From assembly GCA_012514775.1 (NCBI GenBank), contig JAAYZQ010000034.1, positions 1 to 16,144 of the forward strand: a DNA stretch of 16,144 nucleotides. The letters are read 5' to 3'. The notes beneath the pieces were generated by a model that had not been told where the DNA came from, ran no database searches, and was given only the letters and a program-made list of their open reading frames with translations. The position numbers and the translations under genes were made by a program. Positions 6,547 to 14,416 of this stretch are shown here, in pieces (position 1 is the first letter of the stretch; every line of letters begins with the position of its first letter). This DNA comes from Anaerolineaceae bacterium. GTDB taxonomy: Bacteria; Chloroflexota; Anaerolineae; JAAYZQ01.

Positions 6547-6575
6547 TTGCAGCAACCAGCCGATAGTGCTAGCAT
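6547..6575 (+). promoter_or_regulatory. Candidate promoter for the methyltransferase-lipoprotein pair
   Basis: TTGCAG (6547-6552), a 17-nt spacer and TAGCAT (6570-6575). Both boxes are imperfect (3 of 6 and 4 of 6 matches), but spacing and placement, about 80 nt before the GTG at 6658, are right. Confidence 0.4.
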
Positions 6576-6657
6576 GATTTCTGGAAACTATGGGCCGTGA
6601 GGCAAGCGGGCGGCAACACATCCGGAGGTCGAGAGCCGCCGGCTATTGGGAGGAAAC

Positions 6658-7440
6658 GTGGAACCTGAAGAGTACGAATACTATGGCCTTATGGCCACCA
6701 CCTGGGACCTTTTTCGAGGCGACACCTCGGGCTGGGCGGACCGCTTTTTCTTTCGCGATCTGATCCTGCAAAGCGGCCAGCCCGCCCTGGACGTCGGCTG
6801 CGGCACGGGCCGCTTGCTCCTCGACTTTGCCTCGTCGGGCCTGGACGTGGACGGCGTGGACATCTCGCTCGAGATGCTCGACCTGTGTCGCGGCCGCGCC
6901 GCGGAGCTGGCGTTGAGCCCCGGGCTCTACCGGCAGGCAATGGAGGAGCTGGACCTGCCCCGACGCTACCGCACCATCATCGTCCCTTCCAGCTCTTTCC
7001 AGCTCGTGTTAGAGCCCCGGCTGGCGGCCGAGGCCATGCGCCGCTTTTACGCCCACTTGCTGCCCGGCGGTGTATTGGCCATGCCATTTATAACCATCTG
7101 GCAGGAAGGCATGCCCCTGGAAAAGGACTGGGAACCAAGCGGGGAGCAAGTGCGTCCAGAAGATGGCGCAGTGGTGCGCCGCTGGTCGCGTAGCCGCTAC
7201 GACCCACTGGAACAACTGGAACACACGGAGGACCGCTACGAGGTGCGCCTCGACGGAGAGGTCCTCGCCGTCGAGCACCACCACCGCTCGCCCGCAACGC
7301 GGGGTTATAGCCAGGAGCAGGCGATCAAGTTGTACCAGGACGCAGGTTTTCGAGACATCCAGATCTACCACGAGTTCAGCTTTGAGCCGGCGAGTCCCGG
7401 CGATAGCATATTCACCGTCGTGGGAACACGAAAGGAGTAG
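6658..7440 (+). CDS. Class I SAM-dependent methyltransferase
   Basis: This is a protein of 260 residues. GTG at 6658 is preferred because GGGAGG lies 4 nt upstream; a TTG at 6646 is in frame but overlaps that site. The Rossmann-like methyltransferase core shows motif I ALDVGCGTGRLL (about residues 43-54), the acidic residue that binds SAM ribose in DVDGVDIS (Asp68), and a post-core segment LLPGGVLAMPF. The first 40 residues (EYEYYGLMATTWDLFRGDTS) look like a substrate-facing lid. The acceptor is unknown; small molecules are more usual than nucleic acids for this architecture. Its stop codon lies next to the ribosome-binding site of the lipoprotein gene, so the two are probably co-translated. 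Confidence 0.85.
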   Translation: MEPEEYEYYGLMATTWDLFRGDTSGWADRFFFRDLILQSGQPALDVGCGTGRLLLDFASSGLDVDGVDISLEMLDLCRGRAAELALSPGLYRQAMEELDLPRRYRTIIVPSSSFQLVLEPRLAAEAMRRFYAHLLPGGVLAMPFITIWQEGMPLEKDWEPSGEQVRPEDGAVVRRWSRSRYDPLEQLEHTEDRYEVRLDGEVLAVEHHHRSPATRGYSQEQAIKLYQDAGFRDIQIYHEFSFEPASPGDSIFTVVGTRKE

Positions 7441-7445
7441 ACAAC

Positions 7446-7856
7446 GTGAAGAAACCGCCCTCGAAATGGGGATTGGCGTCCCTGGCCGTCCTGTTCCTGG
7501 CCCTCAGCATTATCATTGCAGGCTGCGCGCCCTTTGGCTCTTCGGCGCGCCTGCGAGTCACCAACGCAGGAACAGTGCCCATTCAGAACCTGGTCATTCT
7601 CTTTCCCGATGAGCGGATCGAGTTTGGCGATGTACCCGCCGGCGCCACCACCGAATACAAGACCGCTTCCAGCGGCGTCTACAGCTATGCCGCCTACAGC
7701 TTCGATCTGGCCGGCTCGAACGTCGGGCAGCCGGTAATCGATTGGGTCGGCGAGGAGCCCATGGAGGGCGAAGCCTTTACCTACGTCATCGACCTGGACC
7801 CGAGCCGTGAGCCCGTGTTCCTGATCCAGTTGCACGAGGTAAAGCGGGACGAATAA
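7446..7856 (+). CDS. Small predicted lipoprotein
   Basis: This is a protein of 136 residues starting at GTG 7446. AAGGAG (7432-7437) lies 8 nt upstream, inside the end of the methyltransferase gene. The N-terminus is basic (MKKPPSKW), followed by a hydrophobic segment and a good lipobox, IIAGC, with Cys27 as the lipid-modified residue. The mature part of about 110 residues is rich in beta-strand patterns (ARLRVTNAGTVPIQNLVILF, then FGDVPAGATTEYK and VYSYAAYSFDL), suggesting an Ig-like or transthyretin-like fold outside the membrane. I recognise no named family. It is convergent with the kdpE-like gene, leaving only 19 nt between. Confidence 0.75.
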   Translation: MKKPPSKWGLASLAVLFLALSIIIAGCAPFGSSARLRVTNAGTVPIQNLVILFPDERIEFGDVPAGATTEYKTASSGVYSYAAYSFDLAGSNVGQPVIDWVGEEPMEGEAFTYVIDLDPSREPVFLIQLHEVKRDE

Positions 7857-7875
7857 GGTCTCTTCACGCCCTGAA

Positions 7876-8564
<689 letters not shown>

Positions 8565-8568
<4 letters not shown>

Positions 8569-10118
8569 CGGTCTTTCTCCTCCGCTTCCCCGAGGGGAAG
8601 GGCAATGCGCAGCACATTGCCGCCTTCGGGGCGGTGCTCGGCCCAGATGCGCCCCCCGTGGGCCTCGACGATGCCCTTGCAGATGGACAGGCCCAGCCCG
8701 GTACCGCTCACCTGCCTGGGAACCTGGACGCGGTAAAACTTGTCAAAGACGCGATTGAGGTCGCCGGCCGGGATCTGGGGGGCATTGTCGGCCACGTCTA
8801 TTCGTGCTTCATTCCCGTCCACCCAGGCCCGCAGCTCGATGGGCAGGTCGGGCGGCGAGTACTTGTGGGCGTTGTCCAGGATATTGACCAGGACCTGCTC
8901 CATGAGCACGAAATCCATGGGCACCATGGGAAGGTCGGACGGAACATTAACCAACACCGGGCGGCTGGTGAGCCCCTCGCGCAGGTGTTCCATAGCAGCG
9001 CCGACCAGGTCCTGGACATCACAAGGCTCGAGCACGAGCCTGAGGGCGCCCGCTTCGATGCGCGTCATGTCCAGGAGGTTGCCCACCAGGCGATTGAGCC
9101 GTTCGGCCTCCTCCCGGGCATTGTCCACCAGGCTGCGGCGGTAATCCAGGTCCAATCCCTCCCCGTCCTCTTGCAGGCTGCTGAGAGCACCGACGATGGA
9201 TACCAGGGGCGTGCGCAGGTCGTGGGAGATCGAATTGAGCAGGGCCGTCTGCAGCCGTTCCGTCGCCTGCAACACCTCCGCGTCGGCCGCCAGCTCGGCC
9301 AGGTGAGCCCGCTCGATGGCCAGGGCCGCCTGGCTGGCGAACGTGTCCAGGAACTGGCGCTGCTCCACCGTCAGAGGGTTGCCCAGGGCATAAGGTTGCA
9401 CGGCCAGAACGCCGATCACACCCGAGGCGGTGCTGAGGGGCATGAACCGTGCCCGTGCTGTTGGCGTATACTCGGTGCCCCGGCCGGCTTCCTTGCGGTT
9501 CCGGTAGGCTAACAGGGCCACGCCCTGCTCGCCCGTTTCCAGGGCAAAGCCCGGGCTGGCGCCCGTCAGCTTCAAGGTATCACCTTCCACCAGGAACACG
9601 GCCACCTGGCGGCCAAAGGTCTCGCTCACGTGGTCGACGACGACCTGCACGATGGCCTCCATGTCGAGGGCCACAGCCAGGTCGCGGCTCAGGGTATACA
9701 GCGCCGCGTTCTGCGCGGCGCGGCGCTCGGCTGCCTGCGCCTGCTCCCGCACGCGGGCGGTGAGGCTGGAGATCACCAGCCCGACGATGAGGAGGGCTAC
9801 AAAGGTAAAGATCTCCAGGGGATCGGACACTGCCAGGGTGAGCCGCGGCTGGACGAAAAACAGGTCGAATGCGAGGACGCTGAGGATGGCCGCCAGGATC
9901 GAGGGCCCACGGCCCAGGTAGACGGCCGCGGCGACGACGCCCAGGAGGTAGAGCATGACCAGGTTGACGGGCGAAAAGAGGCGCCGCACCAGCTCTCCCA
10001 CGAGAGTAGCGGCCAGGATGAGCCCCACGGCCTGCACGTAGCGCAGCCACGCGGGATGTCGCCTGTCGAGGCCGGCACTGGCCCCTCCGCCCAAAAGATC
10101 CCGCTCTCCCACCGGCAT
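8565..10118 (-). CDS. kdpD: Truncated KdpD-like sensor histidine kinase
   Basis: This is a protein of 517 residues from ATG 10118, chosen for the GGGAGG site 11 nt upstream; an in-frame TTG at 10145 is less likely. It lacks the large N-terminal KdpD domain with the Walker motif and USP-like part, so it is much shorter than the roughly 900-residue E. coli protein. A DUF4118-like four-helix membrane module covers about residues 30-118, and a GAF domain about 138-272. The HisKA domain has His299 in SISHDLRTPL. The ATPase domain has the N box ILDNAHKYS, F box VFDKFYR and G2 box GTGLGLSI (472-479). The G1 box is unusual: DNAPQIP (from Asp444) where DNGPGIP is expected, with both glycines replaced. 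It lies downstream of the K+ transporter, 150 nt away, and overlaps kdpE by four bases. Confidence 0.88.
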
Positions 10119-10154
10119 AGCCCTACAAACCTCCCATGGCGACAAGGGCCGGGA

Positions 10155-10179
10155 GCCGCCGGGCGCCAGGCCCGGCGGC
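10155..10179 (-). promoter_or_regulatory. Strong GC hairpin between the transporter and kinase genes
   Basis: A perfect 10-bp stem, GCCGCCGGGC (10155-10164) with GCCCGGCGGC (10170-10179), closes a 5-nt loop. It lies about 35 nt upstream of the kinase start and has no T run after it on either strand. It could be a transcript-stabilising, processing or attenuating element in the kimA-kdpDE transcript. Confidence 0.5.
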
Positions 10180-10234
10180 CGATTCCGCAGGCCTGCCCCG
10201 CCGGGCGAGCCGTGCGGCCAATCTCACCCTGAAC

Positions 10235-10263
10235 ATTATCCACGAGATGCCGGAAAGGCGCAA
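10235..10263 (-). promoter_or_regulatory. Candidate internal promoter for kdpD-kdpE
   Basis: On the minus strand there is TTGCGC (complement of 10258-10263), a 17-nt spacer and GATAAT (complement of 10235-10240; 5 of 6 matches). The start would be near 10228, about 110 nt before the kinase ATG and just after the transporter stop codon. The kinase and regulator could thus be expressed apart from the transporter. Confidence 0.45.
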
Positions 10264-10268
10264 GACGT

Positions 10269-12221
10269 CTAATCGACGTGGTAGGGCACGTCGGTGACAG
10301 TGATCCCGGGCTTGAACAGCAGCGCCAGGCGCAGCATGACCGCTGTCTGGGTGTGCAGCAGGTTGTGCCACCAGCGGCGCGGCACAAAGTGGGGCACCAC
10401 GATGGTGATCAAGTCGCCGGGCCGACGCCGGGCCGACACCATCTCCAGGTAACCGAGGAGCGGCTCCAGAAAGAGGCGGAAGGGGGAGTCCAGGATGACC
10501 AGGCGCGTTCCCTCACCCCAGGTTTCCCACTTTTCCTGGATCTTGATCACCTCGTCGGGGTCCGTCGAGACGTGGATGGCCGTCACGTCTTCCGAAAGGG
10601 CCTGGGCGTACTGAAGGGCCACCAGCGTGCCCTGGTGCACGCCGCCAATGGGCACGATAACCACGTGGCGAGGCCGTCGCCGGGCGCTGGGGTGGTAGTT
10701 GTCCAGGGATAGCTGGGCGGCCAGGGTCTTGTAGTGCCGGTGGATGCGGAAAAAGGCCAGCACCAGTGCCGGCGTCAAGAAGACGACGATCCAGGCACCT
10801 TCCCGGAACTTGGTCACGCCAAAGACGAGCATCACCACGGCCGTGCACACCGCGCCAAAGCCGTTGACGGCCATCCTCTGCTGCCAGCCGGGCCGGTATT
10901 GCAGCTTCGAACCGCGCTCCTGGACTTCTTGCCCGGGCAAGAGGTGCCCGATCTTCCACCAGCGGCGGGCCATGCCGGCCTGCGACAGGGTAAAAGAGGC
11001 AAAGACGCCGATGGCGTACAGGGGCAGCAGCGCCGTGACGCTGGCGCCAAAGAGGACGATCAGCAGCGACGCCAGGAGAGCCAGGGCCATGATACCGCGC
11101 GAGTAGACCAGGCGGCTGCCTCGGTAGGTGAACTGCCGCGGCAAAAAGCCGTCGGCGGCGATCAGGGCACTGAGGCGCGGAAAGCCGGCAAAGGAGGTAT
11201 TGGCCGCCATGATCAAGATGACCGTGGTGGCCGCGATGGTTGCCAGGTAGAGGGGGCCGCGGCCGCCAAAGGCGGTCCGCGCCAACTGCGAGATGACCGT
11301 CTCGGCTTCCGAGGGGATGGCGCCGATCTGGCCCGCCAGGAAGGTGATGGCCAGCAGCAAGGTACCCAGGATGGACGCCATCCAGATGAGGGTGATGGCG
11401 GCGTTCCGGCTGCGGGGCTCGCGGAAGGCGGTGATGCCGTTAGAGATGGCTTCGACGCCCGTCAGGGCCGTGGTCCCACCCGAGAAGGCCCTCAGGATCA
11501 AGAACAGGCTCAGCGCCTGGGTGCCGTGCAGCACCTCCATGGGTGGCGGGTTCACGACGCCGCCCAGGGTCCCGGTCAGGTAACGGACGAAAGAGGTGCC
11601 GACGGCCAGGATGATCATCGCCAGGAAGAAATAGGTGGGAATGGCAAAGGCGGACCCTGCCTCCCGGACCCCTCGCAGGTTGATGATCATCACAAAGAGG
11701 ACCAGGACGACCGCGATGGGCACCCGGTGGGGAAGCAGATCGGGATAGGCCGAGACGAGCTGTGCCACGCCAGACGAAACGGACACTGCCACCGTCAGCA
11801 CATAGTCGGTCAGGAGGGCCGCGCCGGCCACCTGGGCCGGCACCTCGCCCAGGTTGTCGCGGGCTACAATGTAGGCGCCGCCACCGTCGGGATAGGCGTG
11901 GATGGTCTGCTGGTACGAGATGGTCACAATGGCCAACAGGATAGCAATGGCGATGGAAATGGGAAAGGCAAGGCCAAACGCCGCAGTGCCCACGGCGGCC
12001 AGGATGACCAGGATCTCCTGGGTGGCATAGGCCGTCGACGACAGGGCATCGCTGGCAAAGACAGCCAGCCCGATGAGCCGGCCAACGGTCTGGTGCGGCG
12101 CGTCCGCAGTCGGCAGCGGCCGGCCGATGAGCCAGGTACGCCACGAACGAGGCGGACTGTAGTCGGTCGCCAGGCGCATGACCGTCGTGCCTTGTGTTTC
12201 ATCGAGCTTGAGTGTGTGCAT
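10269..12221 (-). CDS. kimA: KimA-like high-affinity potassium importer
   Basis: This is a protein of 650 residues starting at ATG 12221 with AGGAG 5 nt upstream. It belongs to the APC/KUP superfamily with about 12 membrane segments over residues 45-490. Several stretches match Bacillus KimA (formerly YdaO) as I recall it: SDALSSTAYATQEI (57-70, holding the Asp and Tyr of the K+ path), AYPDGGGAYIVARDNLGE (109-126), LTDYVLTVAVS (137-147), SALTGVEA-type TALTGVEAISNGI (251-263) and MAANTSFAGFPRL. The cytoplasmic C-terminus (about 517-650) is the USP-like domain, with VVIVPIGGVHQGT, AIHVSTDPDE and a terminal DVPYH. In KimA this part is linked to inhibition by c-di-AMP. It is followed by kdpDE on the same strand, suggesting K+-responsive control. 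The short leader leaves no room for a ydaO-type riboswitch. Confidence 0.88.
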   Translation of the reverse strand: MHTLKLDETQGTTVMRLATDYSPPRSWRTWLIGRPLPTADAPHQTVGRLIGLAVFASDALSSTAYATQEILVILAAVGTAAFGLAFPISIAIAILLAIVTISYQQTIHAYPDGGGAYIVARDNLGEVPAQVAGAALLTDYVLTVAVSVSSGVAQLVSAYPDLLPHRVPIAVVLVLFVMIINLRGVREAGSAFAIPTYFFLAMIILAVGTSFVRYLTGTLGGVVNPPPMEVLHGTQALSLFLILRAFSGGTTALTGVEAISNGITAFREPRSRNAAITLIWMASILGTLLLAITFLAGQIGAIPSEAETVISQLARTAFGGRGPLYLATIAATTVILIMAANTSFAGFPRLSALIAADGFLPRQFTYRGSRLVYSRGIMALALLASLLIVLFGASVTALLPLYAIGVFASFTLSQAGMARRWWKIGHLLPGQEVQERGSKLQYRPGWQQRMAVNGFGAVCTAVVMLVFGVTKFREGAWIVVFLTPALVLAFFRIHRHYKTLAAQLSLDNYHPSARRRPRHVVIVPIGGVHQGTLVALQYAQALSEDVTAIHVSTDPDEVIKIQEKWETWGEGTRLVILDSPFRLFLEPLLGYLEMVSARRRPGDLITIVVPHFVPRRWWHNLLHTQTAVMLRLALLFKPGITVTDVPYHVD

Positions 12222-12250
12222 CGTTCTCCTTTTGACGCAAACAAATATCC

Positions 12251-12270
12251 GGACACCCGTCCGGGTGTCC
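12251..12270 (-). promoter_or_regulatory. Hairpin in the kimA-like 5' leader
   Basis: GGACACCC (12251-12258) and GGGTGTCC (12263-12270) form a perfect 8-bp stem with a GTCC loop. The element lies 30 nt upstream of the transporter start, outside its ribosome-binding site. It could be an operator or a 5'-end stabilising hairpin. An 8-bp inverted repeat, TTTGACGC (12231-12238) and GCGTCAAA (12293-12300), brackets it. Confidence 0.5.
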
Positions 12271-12277
12271 GCCAGAG

Positions 12278-12283
12278 AGTATA
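12278..12283 (-). promoter_or_regulatory. Possible -10 box of the kimA-like gene
   Basis: On the minus strand the complement of this stretch reads TATACT (5 of 6 matches). No good -35 stands 16-18 nt away; the nearest TTGACG is only 10 nt upstream. The promoter may therefore depend on an activator, which would fit control by the neighbouring response regulator, but that is inference. Confidence 0.35.
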
Positions 12284-12374
12284 CTGCAAATCGCGTCAAA
12301 GGTGCGACAAGAAAGGGCGGGGCCATGTCAAGAAGATGTCAAGACCACGTAACGTCTGGACGGGCATCCAAAGT

Positions 12375-12403
12375 TCGACAAGTTGCGCAAAGCGTGCTAT
12401 ACT
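12375..12403 (+). promoter_or_regulatory. Promoter for the phosphoesterase-hypD operon
   Basis: TCGACA (12375-12380, 5 of 6 matches), a 17-nt spacer and TATACT (12398-12403, 5 of 6) preceded by TGC as an extended -10. The start would be near 12410, about 100 nt before the GTG at 12513. The leader contains a perfect 7-bp hairpin, GGGTGCC (12435-12441) with GGCACCC (12451-12457). Confidence 0.7.
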
Positions 12404-12512
12404 CCCCACAGGAGGACACAAGGTCCAGACAGCAGGGTGCCTGCCTTCCCGGCACCCAAAGCGACATGGCCTGATGGGAACGACTTCAAGTACTGATGGA
12501 TAGGAATGGCGC

Positions 12513-14390
12513 GTGAGTGAGGACAGAATCCAACATTTGCTCGTCTTGATGCTCGAAAACCGATCCTTCGACCACATGCTGGGTTACCTGGAATACTCTC
12601 CAGGAACTCCCTTCGAGGGATTGTCCGGCCGGGAGGCCGAGATGGGCAACCCGCTGCCCGATGGGCAGGTCCTCCCGCCCACGCCCGACGCCTCCTACGC
12701 CATGCATCCCGGCCCTGGCCACAGCCACGACGACGTGCTGGACCAACTCCTGGAATCGGCGGACCGTTCCCGGCCCTACCGGCTGGCCAACAGGGGCTTT
12801 GCCGCCAACTATGCAGCCCGCTATAACCCCGGTCATGGCGCTCTTGCCATGGGCTGCTTCACCCCCGACCGGCTGCCGGTCCTGGCAACGCTGGCCCGGG
12901 AATTTGCCGTCTGCGATCACTGGTTCTGTTCCGTGCCCGGCGCCACCTGGCCCAACCGCAACTTTTGCCACGCCGGCACCTCCGGCGGCCAGGTGAACAT
13001 CGTGGTCCAGGCCTATCGCGACAAGACCATCTTTGAGCAGCTTTCGGAGACCAACCGGGACTGGTCGATATACTACGGCGGCTTTCCGCCCCAGTCCCTG
13101 GCCTTTACGCGGCTGTGGCGCCCCTCAGACCTGAATTGGCTCCAGCGCTTCAAGCCCATCGACCGGCTCTACCGCGCCATCGAGAACGACCGCCTGCCCC
13201 ACTATGCCTTTATCGAACCCGACATGGTGGGCAAGCTGTCCGACAGCCAGCACCCGGGCATGGGCGGCGAGATGGACTTTCGGGCAGGCGAACGCCTCAT
13301 CTGGCGCATCTATTCGGCCCTGCGCGCCAACCCCGAGGTGGCCCGCAAGTCGCTCCTGGTCATCACCTACGACGAGCACGGAGGCTTTTTCGACCACGTT
13401 CCACCTCCCCAGGGCGACGAGTGGTCCGTCGAGCCCGCCTACCGGTCGCCGGACGGGAGCTACAGCTTTCCCTTCGATCTCCTCGGCCCGCGGGTGCCCG
13501 CGGTGCTCATCTCGCCCTGGATCGAGGCCGGCACCGTCGACCAGACGGTCTATGACCACGCCTCCATCCCTGCCACCGTCCGCAAGCTGCTGCACGTCGA
13601 CGCCCAGCCCCTCACCCATCGCGACAGCATGACCAACACCTTCGAGCAGGTGCTGGTCCGCACTACCCCACGGGAGATGCCCGAGCTGGAGGAGCCCTTT
13701 GTCGACGAGGCAGCCCGCCACCTGATGGAGGAGCCGGACCTGCGTCCCAGCCTCATGGCCATCCTCACCAGCCTGATCTGGACCGAGCTGCGGCTGCCGC
13801 CAGGCAGGCCACGTCCCGGCCCGGAGGAGGCTTTCCAAATCAGCGTGCCGCCCCACGAGGTCGAGCGAGATATCCTCGTCGAGATCGCGCCGCAGTTGTC
13901 GCCCGAGGCGCAGCGCGTTTTGGAGCAAGACGCCGCCGAAAACGCCATCCAGAGCGCCGCGGAAGGCCTCTTGCCCGACGTGCGCAGCATCGCCAGTCTC
14001 CTGCGCCACAAGGCCGAGCGCCTGGCGGAGAACCTGGAGCTGGTAGACGACCTGGCCCACTTTGTCGACCTGGCCCTGCGGCGTTATTACGAGGGCCGGG
14101 GCGTCGTCCTGCGCACCGCCGCCGGAGCGTCGCTGGAGCGACCCGATTCGGACGCGCTTCGGGCTGCCCTCGACGAGCTGTTCGATCACCGCGAGCCCGC
14201 GGCGCGCCTCTGGCTGGCCGACCACCGCGACCGCTGGTTGACGGTCTATGGGGATGGCCGGGCCACGCTCCACGACCGGGACCCGGAGGCGCTGCTGGCG
14301 CTGGACGGGGTGGACCGGGCGATGGCTCTGAGACTGCTGGAATGGCTCAAAGCCGGCGACCTGCGTGCTTTGCGGAGTGCTTTTTCCTAG
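12513..14390 (+). CDS. Phosphoesterase of the phospholipase C / acid phosphatase AcpA family
   Basis: This is a protein of 625 residues starting at GTG 12513; an in-frame stop at 12501 and an AGGA site at 12502-12505 fix the start. The alkaline-phosphatase-like catalytic domain fills about residues 5-365. Its metal-binding motif is LENRSFDHMLGYL (14-26), followed by the probable nucleophile region VPGATWPNRNF (141-151), EPDMVG (235-240) and ITYDEHGGFFDHVPPP (284-299), then RVPAVLISPWI and DHASIPATVRKLL. Members hydrolyse phosphatidylcholine and other phosphodi- or monoesters. There is no signal peptide, whereas characterised phospholipases C of this family are usually exported by the Tat route. 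Residues from about 400 on form an extension, largely helical and charged, that I do not recognise. The hypD-like gene follows after 26 nt. Confidence 0.88.
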   Translation: MSEDRIQHLLVLMLENRSFDHMLGYLEYSPGTPFEGLSGREAEMGNPLPDGQVLPPTPDASYAMHPGPGHSHDDVLDQLLESADRSRPYRLANRGFAANYAARYNPGHGALAMGCFTPDRLPVLATLAREFAVCDHWFCSVPGATWPNRNFCHAGTSGGQVNIVVQAYRDKTIFEQLSETNRDWSIYYGGFPPQSLAFTRLWRPSDLNWLQRFKPIDRLYRAIENDRLPHYAFIEPDMVGKLSDSQHPGMGGEMDFRAGERLIWRIYSALRANPEVARKSLLVITYDEHGGFFDHVPPPQGDEWSVEPAYRSPDGSYSFPFDLLGPRVPAVLISPWIEAGTVDQTVYDHASIPATVRKLLHVDAQPLTHRDSMTNTFEQVLVRTTPREMPELEEPFVDEAARHLMEEPDLRPSLMAILTSLIWTELRLPPGRPRPGPEEAFQISVPPHEVERDILVEIAPQLSPEAQRVLEQDAAENAIQSAAEGLLPDVRSIASLLRHKAERLAENLELVDDLAHFVDLALRRYYEGRGVVLRTAAGASLERPDSDALRAALDELFDHREPAARLWLADHRDRWLTVYGDGRATLHDRDPEALLALDGVDRAMALRLLEWLKAGDLRALRSAFS

Positions 14391-14416
14391 AACCATTGGA
14401 AACGAGAGGTTGAACC

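Noticed and set aside
12251..12270. The GGACACCC/GGGTGTCC hairpin as a transcription terminator
   Set aside because: There is no T run on either side, and it sits between divergent genes, where no transcript should end.
10734..12503. Plus-strand open frame of 589 codons
   Set aside because: It is antisense to the KimA-like gene, whose protein has clear motifs throughout. The Gln/Gly/Asp/His-rich translation is typical of a shadow frame.
12474..12512. Very short overlapping ORFs (9 and 6 codons) before the phosphoesterase start
   Set aside because: They chain stop-to-start suggestively, ending in GTGA at the real start, but they are too short to separate from chance and lack their own clear ribosome-binding sites.
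13125..14396. Minus-strand open frame of 423 codons
   Set aside because: It is antisense to the phosphoesterase gene; no family features and no ribosome-binding site that would favour it.
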